A stretch of 64,000 nt of DNA, taken from positions 186,001 to 250,000 of the forward strand of contig JAWKNL010000002.1 of NCBI GenBank assembly GCA_041391725.1. The letters are read 5' to 3'. Positions within the stretch are counted from its first letter, which is position 1. Every line of letters begins with the position of its first letter. This document shows positions 9,816 through 19,152 of this stretch, piece after piece. A program made the translations under genes and the position numbers. Under the pieces are notes generated by a model. That model saw nothing but the letters and a program-made list of their open reading frames with translations, ran no database searches and was not told the DNA's origin. The DNA comes from JAGQVA01 sp041391725 (lineage in GTDB: Bacteria > Bacteroidota > Bacteroidia > J057).

Positions 9816-11312
9816 ATGTATGATTTTATAAGGCATCTGTTTAGCCCCGCTCATTTTATGCCTCACGGGCATTGTTATTTCTGGAAACCGGAGGTGTTGT
9901 GGATGCAGGTTATTGGCGACGGACTTACCGTAGCCGCCTATTTTTCTATCCCCATCGCCCTGCTGATTTTTATCAGAAAAAGAACCGATCTGGCTTTTCG
10001 CAGCGTATTTTATCTTTTTGGGCTGTTTATTTTTCTCTGTGGATGCACGCACCTACTTGGGATTATTACTATATGGACTCCTGTGTATATACTCGAAGGC
10101 TTGGTCAAAATTCTTACCGGGCTGGTTTCCTGTATCACTGCCATTGCCCTTTTTCGCATTATTCCCGTTGCGCTGACCATTCCTACCGTTAAGGAGTACA
10201 ATACAGCCAAAGATGAAAGCAACTATGCTTCCTCCGCAATCCGGCAGGTGCAAAATCATGTTATCGTATTTCTGGATGAAGAAGGACTTATTCAAAGCTG
10301 GAACGAGCAGGCAGAAACCATCACCGGATATGAGGAAACAGACGTCATGAACCAACATTTCCGCCTGCTTTTTCCCGAAGAAGAACGGGAAAACCAACGG
10401 CCCGAAGCACTTTTGCAACATGCACGCAACAACGGGGTAGTCTTTGATGAAAGCTACCGGCAAAAAAAAGACGGCTCAGTTTTCATGGCCAATACATCAA
10501 TCATCCGGATCAAAAATAACAGGGGAAAACTGGTCGGGTTTTCTAAAGTAATGAGAGACAATTCCTACCATTTTCAGTATGAAAGCATGCTGGAACACTA
10601 TATCAGTGAACTGGAAGAAAAAAACCGGGAACTCAGCGAAATGAACTATGTGGTTTCTCATGACCTTCAGAGTCCGCTCAAAACAGTAATAAACTTTACC
10701 AACCTTCTCAATGAAGACTGTGAAGAAGAATTAAGTGATGAAGCCAAAGGGTATCTGAAAGTAATTACCCGGGCTGCAATCAGAATGCAGACTCAGATCA
10801 GAGATCTTCTTGACTTCTCCCGCATTGGCCGAAACCTCGAAAAAAAAGATATCTCCCTGAATAATGTGGTTCGAAATATATTGAGCGACCTGGCATTCCC
10901 CATCAATGAAGCCAATGCGTCTTTTTATATCGCTGATCTTCCCGATGTCCGGGGGTATGAAACGGAAATAAACCTGCTTTTTCAAAACCTCATTTCCAAT
11001 GCCATTAAGTTCCACGTGCCGGGTGTCGCCCCGGTCGTCTCAATCTCCGCAACAGAAGAAGGTGATTTCTGGAAGTTTCAGGTAAAAGACAATGGAATCG
11101 GTATAGAGGAACAGTACTTTTCCCGAATATTCGAGATCTTTCAACGTCTGCATTCTTTTTCCAAATTTGAAGGAACAGGCATCGGGCTTGCCCAGTGCAA
11201 AAAAATCGTCACCTTGCACGGCGGCAAAATCTGGGTTGAGTCTCAGGTCGGAAAGGGGAGTTCTTTCTATTTTACATTGCCCCAAAAATCAGAAAATGAA
11301 ACAAAAACTTAA
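9816..11312 (+). CDS. Membrane histidine kinase with ETR1-like (ethylene-receptor-type) sensor domain
   Basis: The 498-residue protein starts with three membrane helices (about 30-122), a PAS domain (about 140-250), HisKA (H282 in VVSHDLQSP) and HATPase (DNGIGIE, GTGIGLA). The membrane part resembles the ethylene-binding domain of plant ETR1. D35, Y42, C75 and H79 match ETR1 D25, Y32, C65 and H69 with a constant offset of ten, within AYFSIP and CGCTHL. In ETR1 the Cys/His pair binds Cu(I). Bacterial relatives share the leading MPHGHCYFWKPE-type segment. The kinase follows the CheB-CheR gene closely and overlaps the next regulator by 17 bp. Whether the ligand is ethylene, another small molecule or copper is unknown. 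Confidence 0.88.
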   Translation: MYDFIRHLFSPAHFMPHGHCYFWKPEVLWMQVIGDGLTVAAYFSIPIALLIFIRKRTDLAFRSVFYLFGLFIFLCGCTHLLGIITIWTPVYILEGLVKILTGLVSCITAIALFRIIPVALTIPTVKEYNTAKDESNYASSAIRQVQNHVIVFLDEEGLIQSWNEQAETITGYEETDVMNQHFRLLFPEEERENQRPEALLQHARNNGVVFDESYRQKKDGSVFMANTSIIRIKNNRGKLVGFSKVMRDNSYHFQYESMLEHYISELEEKNRELSEMNYVVSHDLQSPLKTVINFTNLLNEDCEEELSDEAKGYLKVITRAAIRMQTQIRDLLDFSRIGRNLEKKDISLNNVVRNILSDLAFPINEANASFYIADLPDVRGYETEINLLFQNLISNAIKFHVPGVAPVVSISATEEGDFWKFQVKDNGIGIEEQYFSRIFEIFQRLHSFSKFEGTGIGLAQCKKIVTLHGGKIWVESQVGKGSSFYFTLPQKSENETKT

Positions 11313-11706
11313 TTGCATCCTCCTCATTGATGACGATGAAGACGATAACTTTATCCATCAAATGGTCATTCGCAAAGCGGATGTTGCCCATAAAATAGTG
11401 ATCAGGGAAAACGGCCTTGATGCACTTGAATATCTCCAAACCCTTGAAAATGGAAAATACCCTCAGCCCGACCTGATTTTTCTCGACATCAATATGCCCC
11501 GCATGAACGGGTGGGAGTTTCTCGCCGAATACCAAAAACTTGAATCTGTCCAGCAAGGCAAAGTAATGGTGGTAATGCTGACAACTTCTCTCAATCCTAA
11601 TGATGAAAACAGGGCGAAAAGCAATCCCTACATCAATAAATTTCTGACCAAACCCCTGACAAGAGATCGTCTGCTCGAAATAATCGACCAACGTTTCGAA
11701 CATTGA
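11296..11706 (+). CDS. Single-domain response regulator (Rcp1-like)
   Basis: The 136-residue protein is one receiver domain. The acidic cluster is at D12-D14, the phosphoacceptor is D64 in LIFLDINMP, the Thr is in MLTTS and the Lys is in FLTKPL. I chose the ATG at 11296, which overlaps the end of the ETR1-like kinase by 17 bp; an in-frame start further upstream would place 43 extra residues inside the kinase. The overlap and the family predict that this is the kinase's phosphate acceptor. Confidence 0.9.
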   Translation: MKQKLNCILLIDDDEDDNFIHQMVIRKADVAHKIVIRENGLDALEYLQTLENGKYPQPDLIFLDINMPRMNGWEFLAEYQKLESVQQGKVMVVMLTTSLNPNDENRAKSNPYINKFLTKPLTRDRLLEIIDQRFEH

Positions 11707-11883
11707 CCCCGATTCCCGACGATCAAAACCCAAAAACGGCTTCTCCTGCCCATTTGCGGAAAAAGTGACCGGAAACGAACACTTTTACCGGAACTAAAAT
11801 TTTTCAATTATTTGATAATGAGGTTTTTATAATCTGGCGTTTGAATTGATCTTTTGCAGAAATAACATTTGTCCCATTTCTGC

Positions 11884-13131
11884 ATGGATCGTCCGGTTCC
11901 ACAATCTCAACAACAAAAAGACCGCCGCAGGCTGGCAATTCGTATTTTGGCAGTGGTGCTTGGCGTTATCATTTGCGCATGGATTTTTCGCGCACTCATT
12001 CGCCCGACTGCCGAAAGTACCGATTTTCGTTTCGCAACAGTCGAACGCGGGGAAGTCGAAAATGCTATTTCCGCAACCGGAATGGTGGTTCCCTCCTACG
12101 AACAACTTCTGACCGCTCCTATTACCGCTCGCCTCAACAAAGTGTATCACCGGGCCGGATCAGAAATAAAAGCTGGGGAGACCATACTGGAACTGGACGA
12201 ATCCTTCATCCGACTTCAGTATGAGCAACTTCACGATGAACTCGAACTCCGGAAAACGAACGTAACCAGCCTGAAGCTGACCTTTGACAAAGACCTCCGC
12301 GATCTCGAACTGCGCGACCAGATCAAAGCGCTTCAGGTATCCAGTCTGGAGGCCCAACTGGAAGATGCCCGCCAGCTCCAGGCAGCAGGAGGCACCTCCC
12401 GCGAAGAAGTAAAAAAAGCAGACCTTGCCCTTCAGATAGCCACGCTGGAAAAATCACAACTCGAAAATGAACTATCTTACCGGAAATCAGCACTTTCGAG
12501 CGACAAAAAGAAACTCGAACTGGAAGTGCAGATTCAGGAGAAACGGCTGGCCGAACTGGGACAAAAACTGAAAGAGACGCAACTCCACGCCCCCGGCGAC
12601 GGTGTCATCACCTGGATTAATGAAGACATTGGCAAAAATATAGCCGAAGGCGAAGCCCTGGTCAGGCTCTCCAATCTCAGCGGTTTCAGAGTAGAAGGCA
12701 AAGGGTCGGATATGTTTTCAGACAGGATTGCCGCCGGGCTGCCGGTGAAGGTGCGTATCAACCGCGAAATCCTGACCGGTCAGGTAACCCGTGTGGCACC
12801 CGCCGTTGAAAAAAACTCCCTTCAATTTCAGGTTGCCCTTGACAACCCGGCACACAAGGCGCTGCGGCCCAATATGCAGGTGGAAGTATTTGTCATCACC
12901 GATCGGAAAACCGATGCAGTCCGTGTGGTCAACGGCCCTGCATTTACCGGAGCCAAAGACCAGTACATCTTTGTGGTGGAGGGCGATGTAGCCCGAAGGA
13001 GGACAGTCACCGTCGGCCTCAACAATATTGAATATGTGGAGCTTGTAAGCGGCATACAGCCCGGAGAAAAGATGATTCTTTCTGACATGCGCGATTATTT
13101 CCACCTCGACCAAATCAAACTTAAGCCATGA
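11884..13131 (+). CDS. HlyD/MacA-type membrane fusion protein of an ABC exporter
   Basis: The 415-residue protein has one N-terminal membrane anchor (about residues 17-38), a split lipoyl/barrel-sandwich region and a long coiled-coil hairpin (about 105-235), followed by beta-barrel and membrane-proximal domains. This is the periplasmic adaptor architecture of MacA/HlyD proteins. I prefer the ATG at 11884; an in-frame TTG at 11869 would add five residues. The last codons overlap the channel gene by 4 bp (ATGA). The adaptor should link the inner-membrane ABC permeases to the outer-membrane channel. The 177 bp upstream probably hold the operon promoter, but no clear consensus element is visible. 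Confidence 0.9.
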   Translation: MDRPVPQSQQQKDRRRLAIRILAVVLGVIICAWIFRALIRPTAESTDFRFATVERGEVENAISATGMVVPSYEQLLTAPITARLNKVYHRAGSEIKAGETILELDESFIRLQYEQLHDELELRKTNVTSLKLTFDKDLRDLELRDQIKALQVSSLEAQLEDARQLQAAGGTSREEVKKADLALQIATLEKSQLENELSYRKSALSSDKKKLELEVQIQEKRLAELGQKLKETQLHAPGDGVITWINEDIGKNIAEGEALVRLSNLSGFRVEGKGSDMFSDRIAAGLPVKVRINREILTGQVTRVAPAVEKNSLQFQVALDNPAHKALRPNMQVEVFVITDRKTDAVRVVNGPAFTGAKDQYIFVVEGDVARRRTVTVGLNNIEYVELVSGIQPGEKMILSDMRDYFHLDQIKLKP

Positions 13132-14582
13132 TACTGATTCGGATGTTGATCTTTCTGGGCCTGATGGGAATGCCATTCCTGCATGCGGCAGATACCCTTA
13201 GTCTGGCCGACGTGCTGAGTCTGGCACGCACCCAGTCGCTTCCCGCTTTTCGGGCGAGAGCCGATTTCATGCAGGCAAAATATCGCCACCAGCAATTTGT
13301 AGCAGGCCTTTTTCCGCAGATTTCACTTGCCGGTACGATACCCAACTATACCAAGACTTTCTCACAGACTACCCAGCCCGACGGAACTATTGCCTTCCAG
13401 CGGATAGCCTATAACAATGCTTTCCTTGAAATGGAAATCTCCCAGACCGTGGCGGCAACCGGCACGCGGTTGTTTCTGCAATCCAACCTACAGCAATACG
13501 ACGATTTTTCCAGCGATTTCCGCAGGTTTAACGGCGTGCCGCTGCGAATCGGCCTGCAGCAGACTTTGTCTGCCTGGAACCCTCAGCGGTGGCAGCAAAG
13601 ACTGGATCCGGTACAGGTAGCCGAATCTGCCCGGCAGTATCAGTATGACCTTGAGGCCACCGCCCAGGCTGCACTATTGCTCTTTTTCGACCTTTTACTC
13701 GCTCAGATCGACGGCGAACTCGCCGACGCAAATCTCACCGGCAGCCTTACCCTTCTGGACATTGCCCGTGCCAGATACGAACGGGGAAAAATCTCCGAAA
13801 ATGACCTCCTGCAACTCGAACTGGAACAGATCAACGCCCGCAAGTCTGTCAATGACGCCCATCAGGCCATCTTTCTGGCTACTACCCGGCTTTCCAATTT
13901 TCTCCGCCTTCAGGGGCGCCCTGAAATATACCTCCTTACACCCGATGCAACGGCACTACCCGAAGTGAACCTGAACGATGCGCTCCGGCATGCATCAGGA
14001 AACCGGCCCGAGTATAAGACCTGGGAGCGAAGGCGGCTGGAAGCTGCGCAGGAAACCGCCCGGGCCCGGGCGCAAAACGGCTTTCAGGCTACCGTACCGG
14101 CGTCGCTCGGATATGCTGGCAGTGCCGCGACCATTTCACCGATATATCAATCTCCTCAGGCAGAACAGGGCGCCTGGGTTACACTATCCATTCCCCTTGT
14201 CAACTGGGGCCGTGGAAAAGCAGCGCGCGGGCTTGCAGAAACAGAACTCGAATATATCAACCAATGGGCCAGCCAGCAGGAACTCGAACTGGAAACCACC
14301 GTTGCTCAGACACTTTCTGCCTGGAAACAGGCGCGTCAGACACTGGGGTTTGCCCTTCAGGCTCAGGAGATCGCCCGCCGGCAGTTTGAAATTTCACAGG
14401 ATCGTTACCGGCTTGGAGAAATCAGTACTACCGACCTGACGCTCAGCTTGCGGGCCAAAGATATTTCCCGCCGCAACTATGCCGGGAGCCTGAGAGACTA
14501 CTGGATCACACGGCAGCAAATGCGGTTGCTTACCCTGTATGACTTTACAAATGATACCCCCATTTTTCATCCATTACCCTGA
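13128..14582 (+). CDS. TolC-family outer-membrane efflux channel
   Basis: The 484-residue protein has a signal peptide ending near the HAAD site at residues 20-22, followed by two long helical repeats typical of the OEP/TolC family (TLSLADVLSLA opening, repeated heptad-rich helices). Its length is usual for the family. It starts inside the stop region of the fusion-protein gene (4-bp overlap), and the ATPase gene begins 12 bp after it. It is expected to form the trimeric outer-membrane exit duct of the exporter. The substrate is not predictable. Confidence 0.9.
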   Translation: MILIRMLIFLGLMGMPFLHAADTLSLADVLSLARTQSLPAFRARADFMQAKYRHQQFVAGLFPQISLAGTIPNYTKTFSQTTQPDGTIAFQRIAYNNAFLEMEISQTVAATGTRLFLQSNLQQYDDFSSDFRRFNGVPLRIGLQQTLSAWNPQRWQQRLDPVQVAESARQYQYDLEATAQAALLLFFDLLLAQIDGELADANLTGSLTLLDIARARYERGKISENDLLQLELEQINARKSVNDAHQAIFLATTRLSNFLRLQGRPEIYLLTPDATALPEVNLNDALRHASGNRPEYKTWERRRLEAAQETARARAQNGFQATVPASLGYAGSAATISPIYQSPQAEQGAWVTLSIPLVNWGRGKAARGLAETELEYINQWASQQELELETTVAQTLSAWKQARQTLGFALQAQEIARRQFEISQDRYRLGEISTTDLTLSLRAKDISRRNYAGSLRDYWITRQQMRLLTLYDFTNDTPIFHPLP

Positions 14583-14594
14583 AATACTAACCTT

Positions 14595-15263
14595 ATGATT
14601 CAACTTCAGCAAGTAAACAAAGTGTATCGTACCCAGACGGTCGAAACGCTGGCCCTGAACCATATCTCCCTTCAGATAGAAGCGGGCGAGTTTGTCTCGG
14701 TCATGGGGCCCTCCGGCTGTGGCAAAAGTACCATGCTGCATATCATGGGGCTGCTCGATACCCCAACTTCGGGAAAAGTTATCATCGACAGACAGGATAT
14801 GCATTCCCTGGACAACAAAAACCTCGCCCGGTACCGCAACGAGCACCTGGGGTTTGTTTTCCAGAGCTTCCACCTGATCAATGACCTTCCGGTAATAGAC
14901 AATGTCGAACTGCCCCTGATCTACCGCCGTCAGACAGGCGGAACCGAAAGGCGAAGCCGGGCCGAAGAAGCGCTCGATCAGGTTGGCCTCCGCCACCGTA
15001 TCCAGCACCGCCCTTCGCAGCTTTCGGGCGGACAAAAACAACGCGTGGCCATTGCCCGGGCGATTGTCGGCAAACCGCGTATGATCCTCGCCGATGAGCC
15101 TACCGGCAATCTCGACAGCGTAATGGGCCAGGAAATCATGGATGTGTTGCTGAAACTCAACCGCGAATTAAACACCACCATCGTCATGGTTACCCATGAC
15201 GAAAGCATTGCAAGACAGACGCACCGGATTGTCAGGCTGTTTGATGGAAGTCAGGTAATGTAA
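14595..15263 (+). CDS. MacB/LolD-type ABC transporter ATP-binding protein
   Basis: The 222-residue protein is a complete nucleotide-binding domain. Walker A is GPSGCGKST at 38-46, the Q-loop is Q90, the signature LSGGQ is at 143-147, and Walker B ILADEP ends with the catalytic E168, followed by the D-loop. The DEPTGNLDS segment and size place it in the MacB/LolD/FtsE group, which powers mechanotransmission rather than carrying substrate through the membrane. It lies between the channel gene and the two FtsX-type permeases, so the five genes form one exporter. Confidence 0.95.
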   Translation: MIQLQQVNKVYRTQTVETLALNHISLQIEAGEFVSVMGPSGCGKSTMLHIMGLLDTPTSGKVIIDRQDMHSLDNKNLARYRNEHLGFVFQSFHLINDLPVIDNVELPLIYRRQTGGTERRSRAEEALDQVGLRHRIQHRPSQLSGGQKQRVAIARAIVGKPRMILADEPTGNLDSVMGQEIMDVLLKLNRELNTTIVMVTHDESIARQTHRIVRLFDGSQVM

Positions 15264-15285
15264 CCCTTGTTTCAACTCAGAGAAT

Positions 15286-16584
15286 ATGCTTAAAAACTAT
15301 ATCAAACTGGCGTGGATCGTCCTTCAGCGAAAAAAGTTATTCACTTTTATCAGTCTGTTTGGAATCAGTTTTACTCTGATGATCCTTATGACCCTGACTG
15401 CTTTTTTTGACGGAGAACTGGGCAGCCACCCGCCGCTGAGCAAAGCCGCTCGTATGGCTTTTCTGGACAGAGTAATCATGCAGAATATTCGTCCTGATAC
15501 AACAAGGATCATCGACAGCGTGATTGTTTCGGGGGTAATGACCTACGACACAACCCTGAATATTGGCGAAAGCTCCTCCAGTTATAGCAGTGCATCTGCG
15601 TCCTTCTCACTTCTGGACAGATACCTGCGCGATCTGCCACATACGACGGCTACCTCCTTTTTCAGCCCATCACAAAGTTTTGATCTTTTCGTCAACAGCA
15701 AAAAACTCGTGTTTAATGCAATTTATACCGATGGGGCGTATTGGGATATTTTTGACTTTGATTTTATCGAAGGTGATCCGTACCGGCAGCCGGCAGTGGA
15801 TAGCCGAAGCCCGGTGGTGGTATTGAGTGAATCTGCGAGGGATGCGTATTTCGGATCAGGGGTAAAGGTCGAAGGAAAAGAAATCGAAGTCAACCGGCAG
15901 GTTTTTACTGTAGCTGGTGTGGTGAAGGACGTGAGTTCGGTGAAGTACTTTGTGCATGCGCATATTTATACTCCCTATACCTTTATGCAGCCCGGAGATC
16001 TTCGGGAGCCTGGTTTCCTTGGCAGTTTTGAGGCGGTATTTTTGTGTGAACAACCCCGGGACCGTGAAAAGCTGGGATCTGAAATCAATCGCCTGGCAGG
16101 GGTAATTCCGCTGCCCAACCCCGACGAATACAATAAGCTCACGCTGGAAACCCATTCGCTGGTAGAAGGATTTGCCATAAACCTTCTCGACGCGAATGAC
16201 AAGGAAGAGGCAATGCCGTTGTTTTATGGCATCATGGGAACATTGCTGGCGTTGTTTATGCTCATTCCCACCCTCAACCTTATCAATGTCAACGTAACCC
16301 GGATTCTGGAAAGATCCGATGAGATCGGGGTACGTAAAGCTTTTGGGGCCAGAACCCGCGATCTCCTGCTTCAGCTTGTTTTTGAAAATATACTTCTAAC
16401 GATTCTTGGCGGAATCATCGGTTTTTTTCTTGCCCTGTGGCTGATTGCTACCCTGAATTCTACCAAAGTGATGGGAGAAATTGTGCTTTCTTTCAACCCA
16501 ACAGTTTTCCTGTATGCACTCTTGATTACGCTGGTTTTCGGTGTTCTCTCCGGCTGCTCCCTGCCTGGCGGATGGCACGGCTGA
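15286..16584 (+). CDS. FtsX/MacB-type ABC permease, C-terminus probably frameshifted
   Basis: The 432-residue permease has an N-terminal membrane helix (about 18-40), a periplasmic MacB-like domain and three C-terminal helices, with the ERSDEIGVRKAFGA cytoplasmic signature between them. At the end of the last helix the frame runs into a nine-residue tail (CSLPGGWHG) and stops. The adjacent -1 frame encodes the usual family ending LLPAWRMARLNVIDALKQN from about 16552. One missing base after the GG at about 16553-16554 would explain this. In the restored frame no stop separates it from the next permease. It may be a real mutation, a sequencing error or a short functional tail. Confidence 0.85.
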   Translation: MLKNYIKLAWIVLQRKKLFTFISLFGISFTLMILMTLTAFFDGELGSHPPLSKAARMAFLDRVIMQNIRPDTTRIIDSVIVSGVMTYDTTLNIGESSSSYSSASASFSLLDRYLRDLPHTTATSFFSPSQSFDLFVNSKKLVFNAIYTDGAYWDIFDFDFIEGDPYRQPAVDSRSPVVVLSESARDAYFGSGVKVEGKEIEVNRQVFTVAGVVKDVSSVKYFVHAHIYTPYTFMQPGDLREPGFLGSFEAVFLCEQPRDREKLGSEINRLAGVIPLPNPDEYNKLTLETHSLVEGFAINLLDANDKEEAMPLFYGIMGTLLALFMLIPTLNLINVNVTRILERSDEIGVRKAFGARTRDLLLQLVFENILLTILGGIIGFFLALWLIATLNSTKVMGEIVLSFNPTVFLYALLITLVFGVLSGCSLPGGWHG

Positions 16585-16616
16585 ATGTTATTGATGCACT
16601 CAAACAAAATGTTCAC

Positions 16617-17783
16617 ATGATCACTCACATATTTAAGCTGATCTGGAGCCGGAAGGGACAGAACAGCCTCCTGATTCTGGAGATATTTTTTGCTTTCCTT
16701 ATTCTTTTTGCGGTACTGACATTTGTCGTTTACAATTATCAGCGCTACCGCAGTCCGCTGGGGTTTGAAACGGAAAACCGGTGGGTAGTTTACCTGGATA
16801 TTCCGCTGGACGCAGATTCGGCCCAGATTGTCGAAACCAAAAGACAACTGAAGCAGGTATTGGGGCAGTTTCCCGAAATCCTCCATCTGAGCTATAGTTC
16901 CCACATCACCCCCTTTTCCAATTCTAATTCTGTTACCGCCAATGATCACTCAGGTTTTAGTCTTCAGACCTGGATGTATGAGGCTGATGAGGATTTTGCC
17001 GAAACCATGGGGCTGAAACTCGCCGCCGGACATTGGCCCGACAAAGCCGACTACGAAGGCAAATACGATCCGGTGGTGGTAAACCAACTGCTGATTGACA
17101 CTTACTTTAAAGACAGCAGCATGGTGGGAAAGGTGCTGACGATCAATGGCGAAATAAAAATTGTCGGAGTAGTGGATCATTTTAAATACTGGGGCGAGTT
17201 TTCGAAAGAAAACCCGCTTACATTTTTTCCCCTGCGGGAAACCCATACGCAGAGCCCCGCCCTGAATATTTCTCTCGCACCTGGAACCACGGCAGATTTT
17301 GAGGAAACCCTCAACCAGGCTATTCTCAATGTCGCCAACGACTGGGATTTTGTGGTCGAAAGTCTGGAAAACCGCCGCGTGCGGAAAAGCCGCGAAACAT
17401 GGATTCCGGTAATCGCGTTGCTTGCTATCTGTGGGTTTTTGCTGGTGAATATCGGTATGGGACTGTTTGGGGTGCTCATTTACAATGTCAACCGCCGCCG
17501 CGCCGAAATTGGCCTCCGCATGGCCATGGGCGCAGATGAAGGAAGGATTATCCGCCAGTTTATGTTTGAACTGTTTGTACTTACAGGCCTGGGGCTGATT
17601 CCTGGAATGTTTTTTGCCATTCAGGTGCCTATCCTTCACATTTTTGATATTGACCTTTCTGTATATGTCTATGCAGGTTTGGGGGCAATTTTTATTATTT
17701 TTGCTATGGTAACACTTTGTACCGTATATCCCGGCAGACAGGCATCCCGGATACAACCTGCAATCGCTCTGCATGAAGAATAA
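16617..17783 (+). CDS. FtsX/MacB-type ABC permease, second subunit
   Basis: From the ATG at 16617 the protein has 388 residues. There is one N-terminal helix (about 15-40), a periplasmic domain and three C-terminal helices, with the NRRRAEIGLRMAMGA signature. The start resembles that of other Bacteroidota second permeases (MITHIFKLIW). The open frame extends upstream to about 16437, where it encodes the C-terminus missing from the first permease. Two half-permeases would make the heterodimer. The gene overlaps the downstream NtrC-type regulator by 11 bp, which suggests coupled translation. Confidence 0.85.
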   Translation: MITHIFKLIWSRKGQNSLLILEIFFAFLILFAVLTFVVYNYQRYRSPLGFETENRWVVYLDIPLDADSAQIVETKRQLKQVLGQFPEILHLSYSSHITPFSNSNSVTANDHSGFSLQTWMYEADEDFAETMGLKLAAGHWPDKADYEGKYDPVVVNQLLIDTYFKDSSMVGKVLTINGEIKIVGVVDHFKYWGEFSKENPLTFFPLRETHTQSPALNISLAPGTTADFEETLNQAILNVANDWDFVVESLENRRVRKSRETWIPVIALLAICGFLLVNIGMGLFGVLIYNVNRRRAEIGLRMAMGADEGRIIRQFMFELFVLTGLGLIPGMFFAIQVPILHIFDIDLSVYVYAGLGAIFIIFAMVTLCTVYPGRQASRIQPAIALHEE

Positions 17784-19152
17784 TAAACCACAAATACTCA
17801 TCATTGACGACGATAAGGCGGTATGTGTGTCGCTGGAGCTTTTGTTGGGCAGGGCAGGGTTTGAGGTGCGGTCAACTTATGAGCCGGAGCTGGCGCTTTT
17901 TATTCTGGAAAGCCTCCCGCCCGATCTCGTGGTACTGGATATGAATTTTTCCATAGACACTTCGGGCGCCCAGGGACTCCGGCTGCTGCGCGAAATTCAC
18001 GCGTTGTGGCCCGATATCCCTGTGATTCTCATCACAGGCTGGGGTACACTCGAACTTGCCGTGGAAGGAATGAAAGCAGGTGCACGCGACTTTATCACCA
18101 AACCCTGGGATAACGCCCGAATGGTCAGCGCGGTGAAAACTTTGCTCGAATTGTCACTACCTACCGAAAAAAACGCAGGCGCCGGCCTTTCCCAAAGTTT
18201 TGACCGAATCATCGGCGAGGACGCCGGGCTGCAGGAAGTGCTGAAAATCGCAGACAGGGTCAGCCGTACAGACGCCAGCGTGCTGATTCTGGGTGAAAGC
18301 GGAACCGGAAAAGAACTGCTGGCAGAAGCGATTCATTTTGCCTCACCCCGCGCCAAAGCCCCGTTTGTAAAAGTTAATCTCGGTGGTGTTTCCGCCTCCC
18401 TGTTTGAAAGTGAGATGTTTGGCCACAAACGAGGGGCCTTTACCGGAGCTGTGGATGAGCGGGAAGGCCGGTTTGAACGCGCCGATAAAGGAACCATCTT
18501 TCTCGATGAAATCGGCGACCTCGACCCCGCGAGCCAGGTCAAAATGCTTCGGGTATTGCAGGAAAAAACTTTCGAAAAACTAGGCAGCAGCCAGCCACGG
18601 AAAGTCGATGTGCGGGTGATTTGCGCTACCAATCAGAATCTGAAAGAAAAAGTTGCCGAAGGAGCGTTTCGCGAAGACCTGTTTTATCGTATTAATCTCA
18701 TTACCCTTCACCTTCCCTCACTTCGCGACCGCCCCGGTGATATACCGCTGCTGGTAGATTTTTATCTGAAAAACCTCAGGGAGATTTATCAGCTTCCGCA
18801 TTTGGCTATCACTGCTGCGGCCCGTAAATGGCTTCAGGAACAGCGTTTTCACGGGAATATCCGCCAGCTCAAAAACCTGGTGGAGCGAACCGTTCTCGTC
18901 GCCGGAGGTGAAAAGCTCGATAAAGATGATTTTGCCCGGCAGTATGATGACGAACTCCGCGGGGCAGATACCATCGTACTGCCGAGGGTAGGGGAGATTA
19001 CGCTCGAAGAACTGGAAAAGCGGATGATTCTTCAGGCGCTCGAATTTCACCGCAATAATATCAACCGGGCTTCCCGTTCGCTGGGAATTACCCGTTCGTC
19101 TCTTTACCGCCGGCTGGCCAGGTATCAGATACCCTATGACACTGAAAGTTAA
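17773..19152 (+). CDS. Sigma-54-dependent NtrC-family response regulator
   Basis: The 459-residue protein has a receiver domain with D56 (VVLDMNFS), a sigma-54 AAA+ domain with Walker A GESGTGKE and the GAFTGA loop that contacts sigma-54, and a Fis-type helix-turn-helix at the C-terminus (ASRSLGITRSSLYRR). It overlaps both neighbours, the permease by 11 bp and the kinase by 17 bp. It probably activates this exporter operon or related targets from sigma-54 promoters. A paralogue of the same layout is at 53695-55068. Confidence 0.95.
   Translation: MKNNKPQILIIDDDKAVCVSLELLLGRAGFEVRSTYEPELALFILESLPPDLVVLDMNFSIDTSGAQGLRLLREIHALWPDIPVILITGWGTLELAVEGMKAGARDFITKPWDNARMVSAVKTLLELSLPTEKNAGAGLSQSFDRIIGEDAGLQEVLKIADRVSRTDASVLILGESGTGKELLAEAIHFASPRAKAPFVKVNLGGVSASLFESEMFGHKRGAFTGAVDEREGRFERADKGTIFLDEIGDLDPASQVKMLRVLQEKTFEKLGSSQPRKVDVRVICATNQNLKEKVAEGAFREDLFYRINLITLHLPSLRDRPGDIPLLVDFYLKNLREIYQLPHLAITAAARKWLQEQRFHGNIRQLKNLVERTVLVAGGEKLDKDDFARQYDDELRGADTIVLPRVGEITLEELEKRMILQALEFHRNNINRASRSLGITRSSLYRRLARYQIPYDTES

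Noticed and set aside
16437..16616. Upstream extension of the second permease frame
   Set aside because: The first part of this extension is out-of-frame reading of the first permease; only the last 25 residues or so match a permease tail and are treated as evidence for a frameshift.
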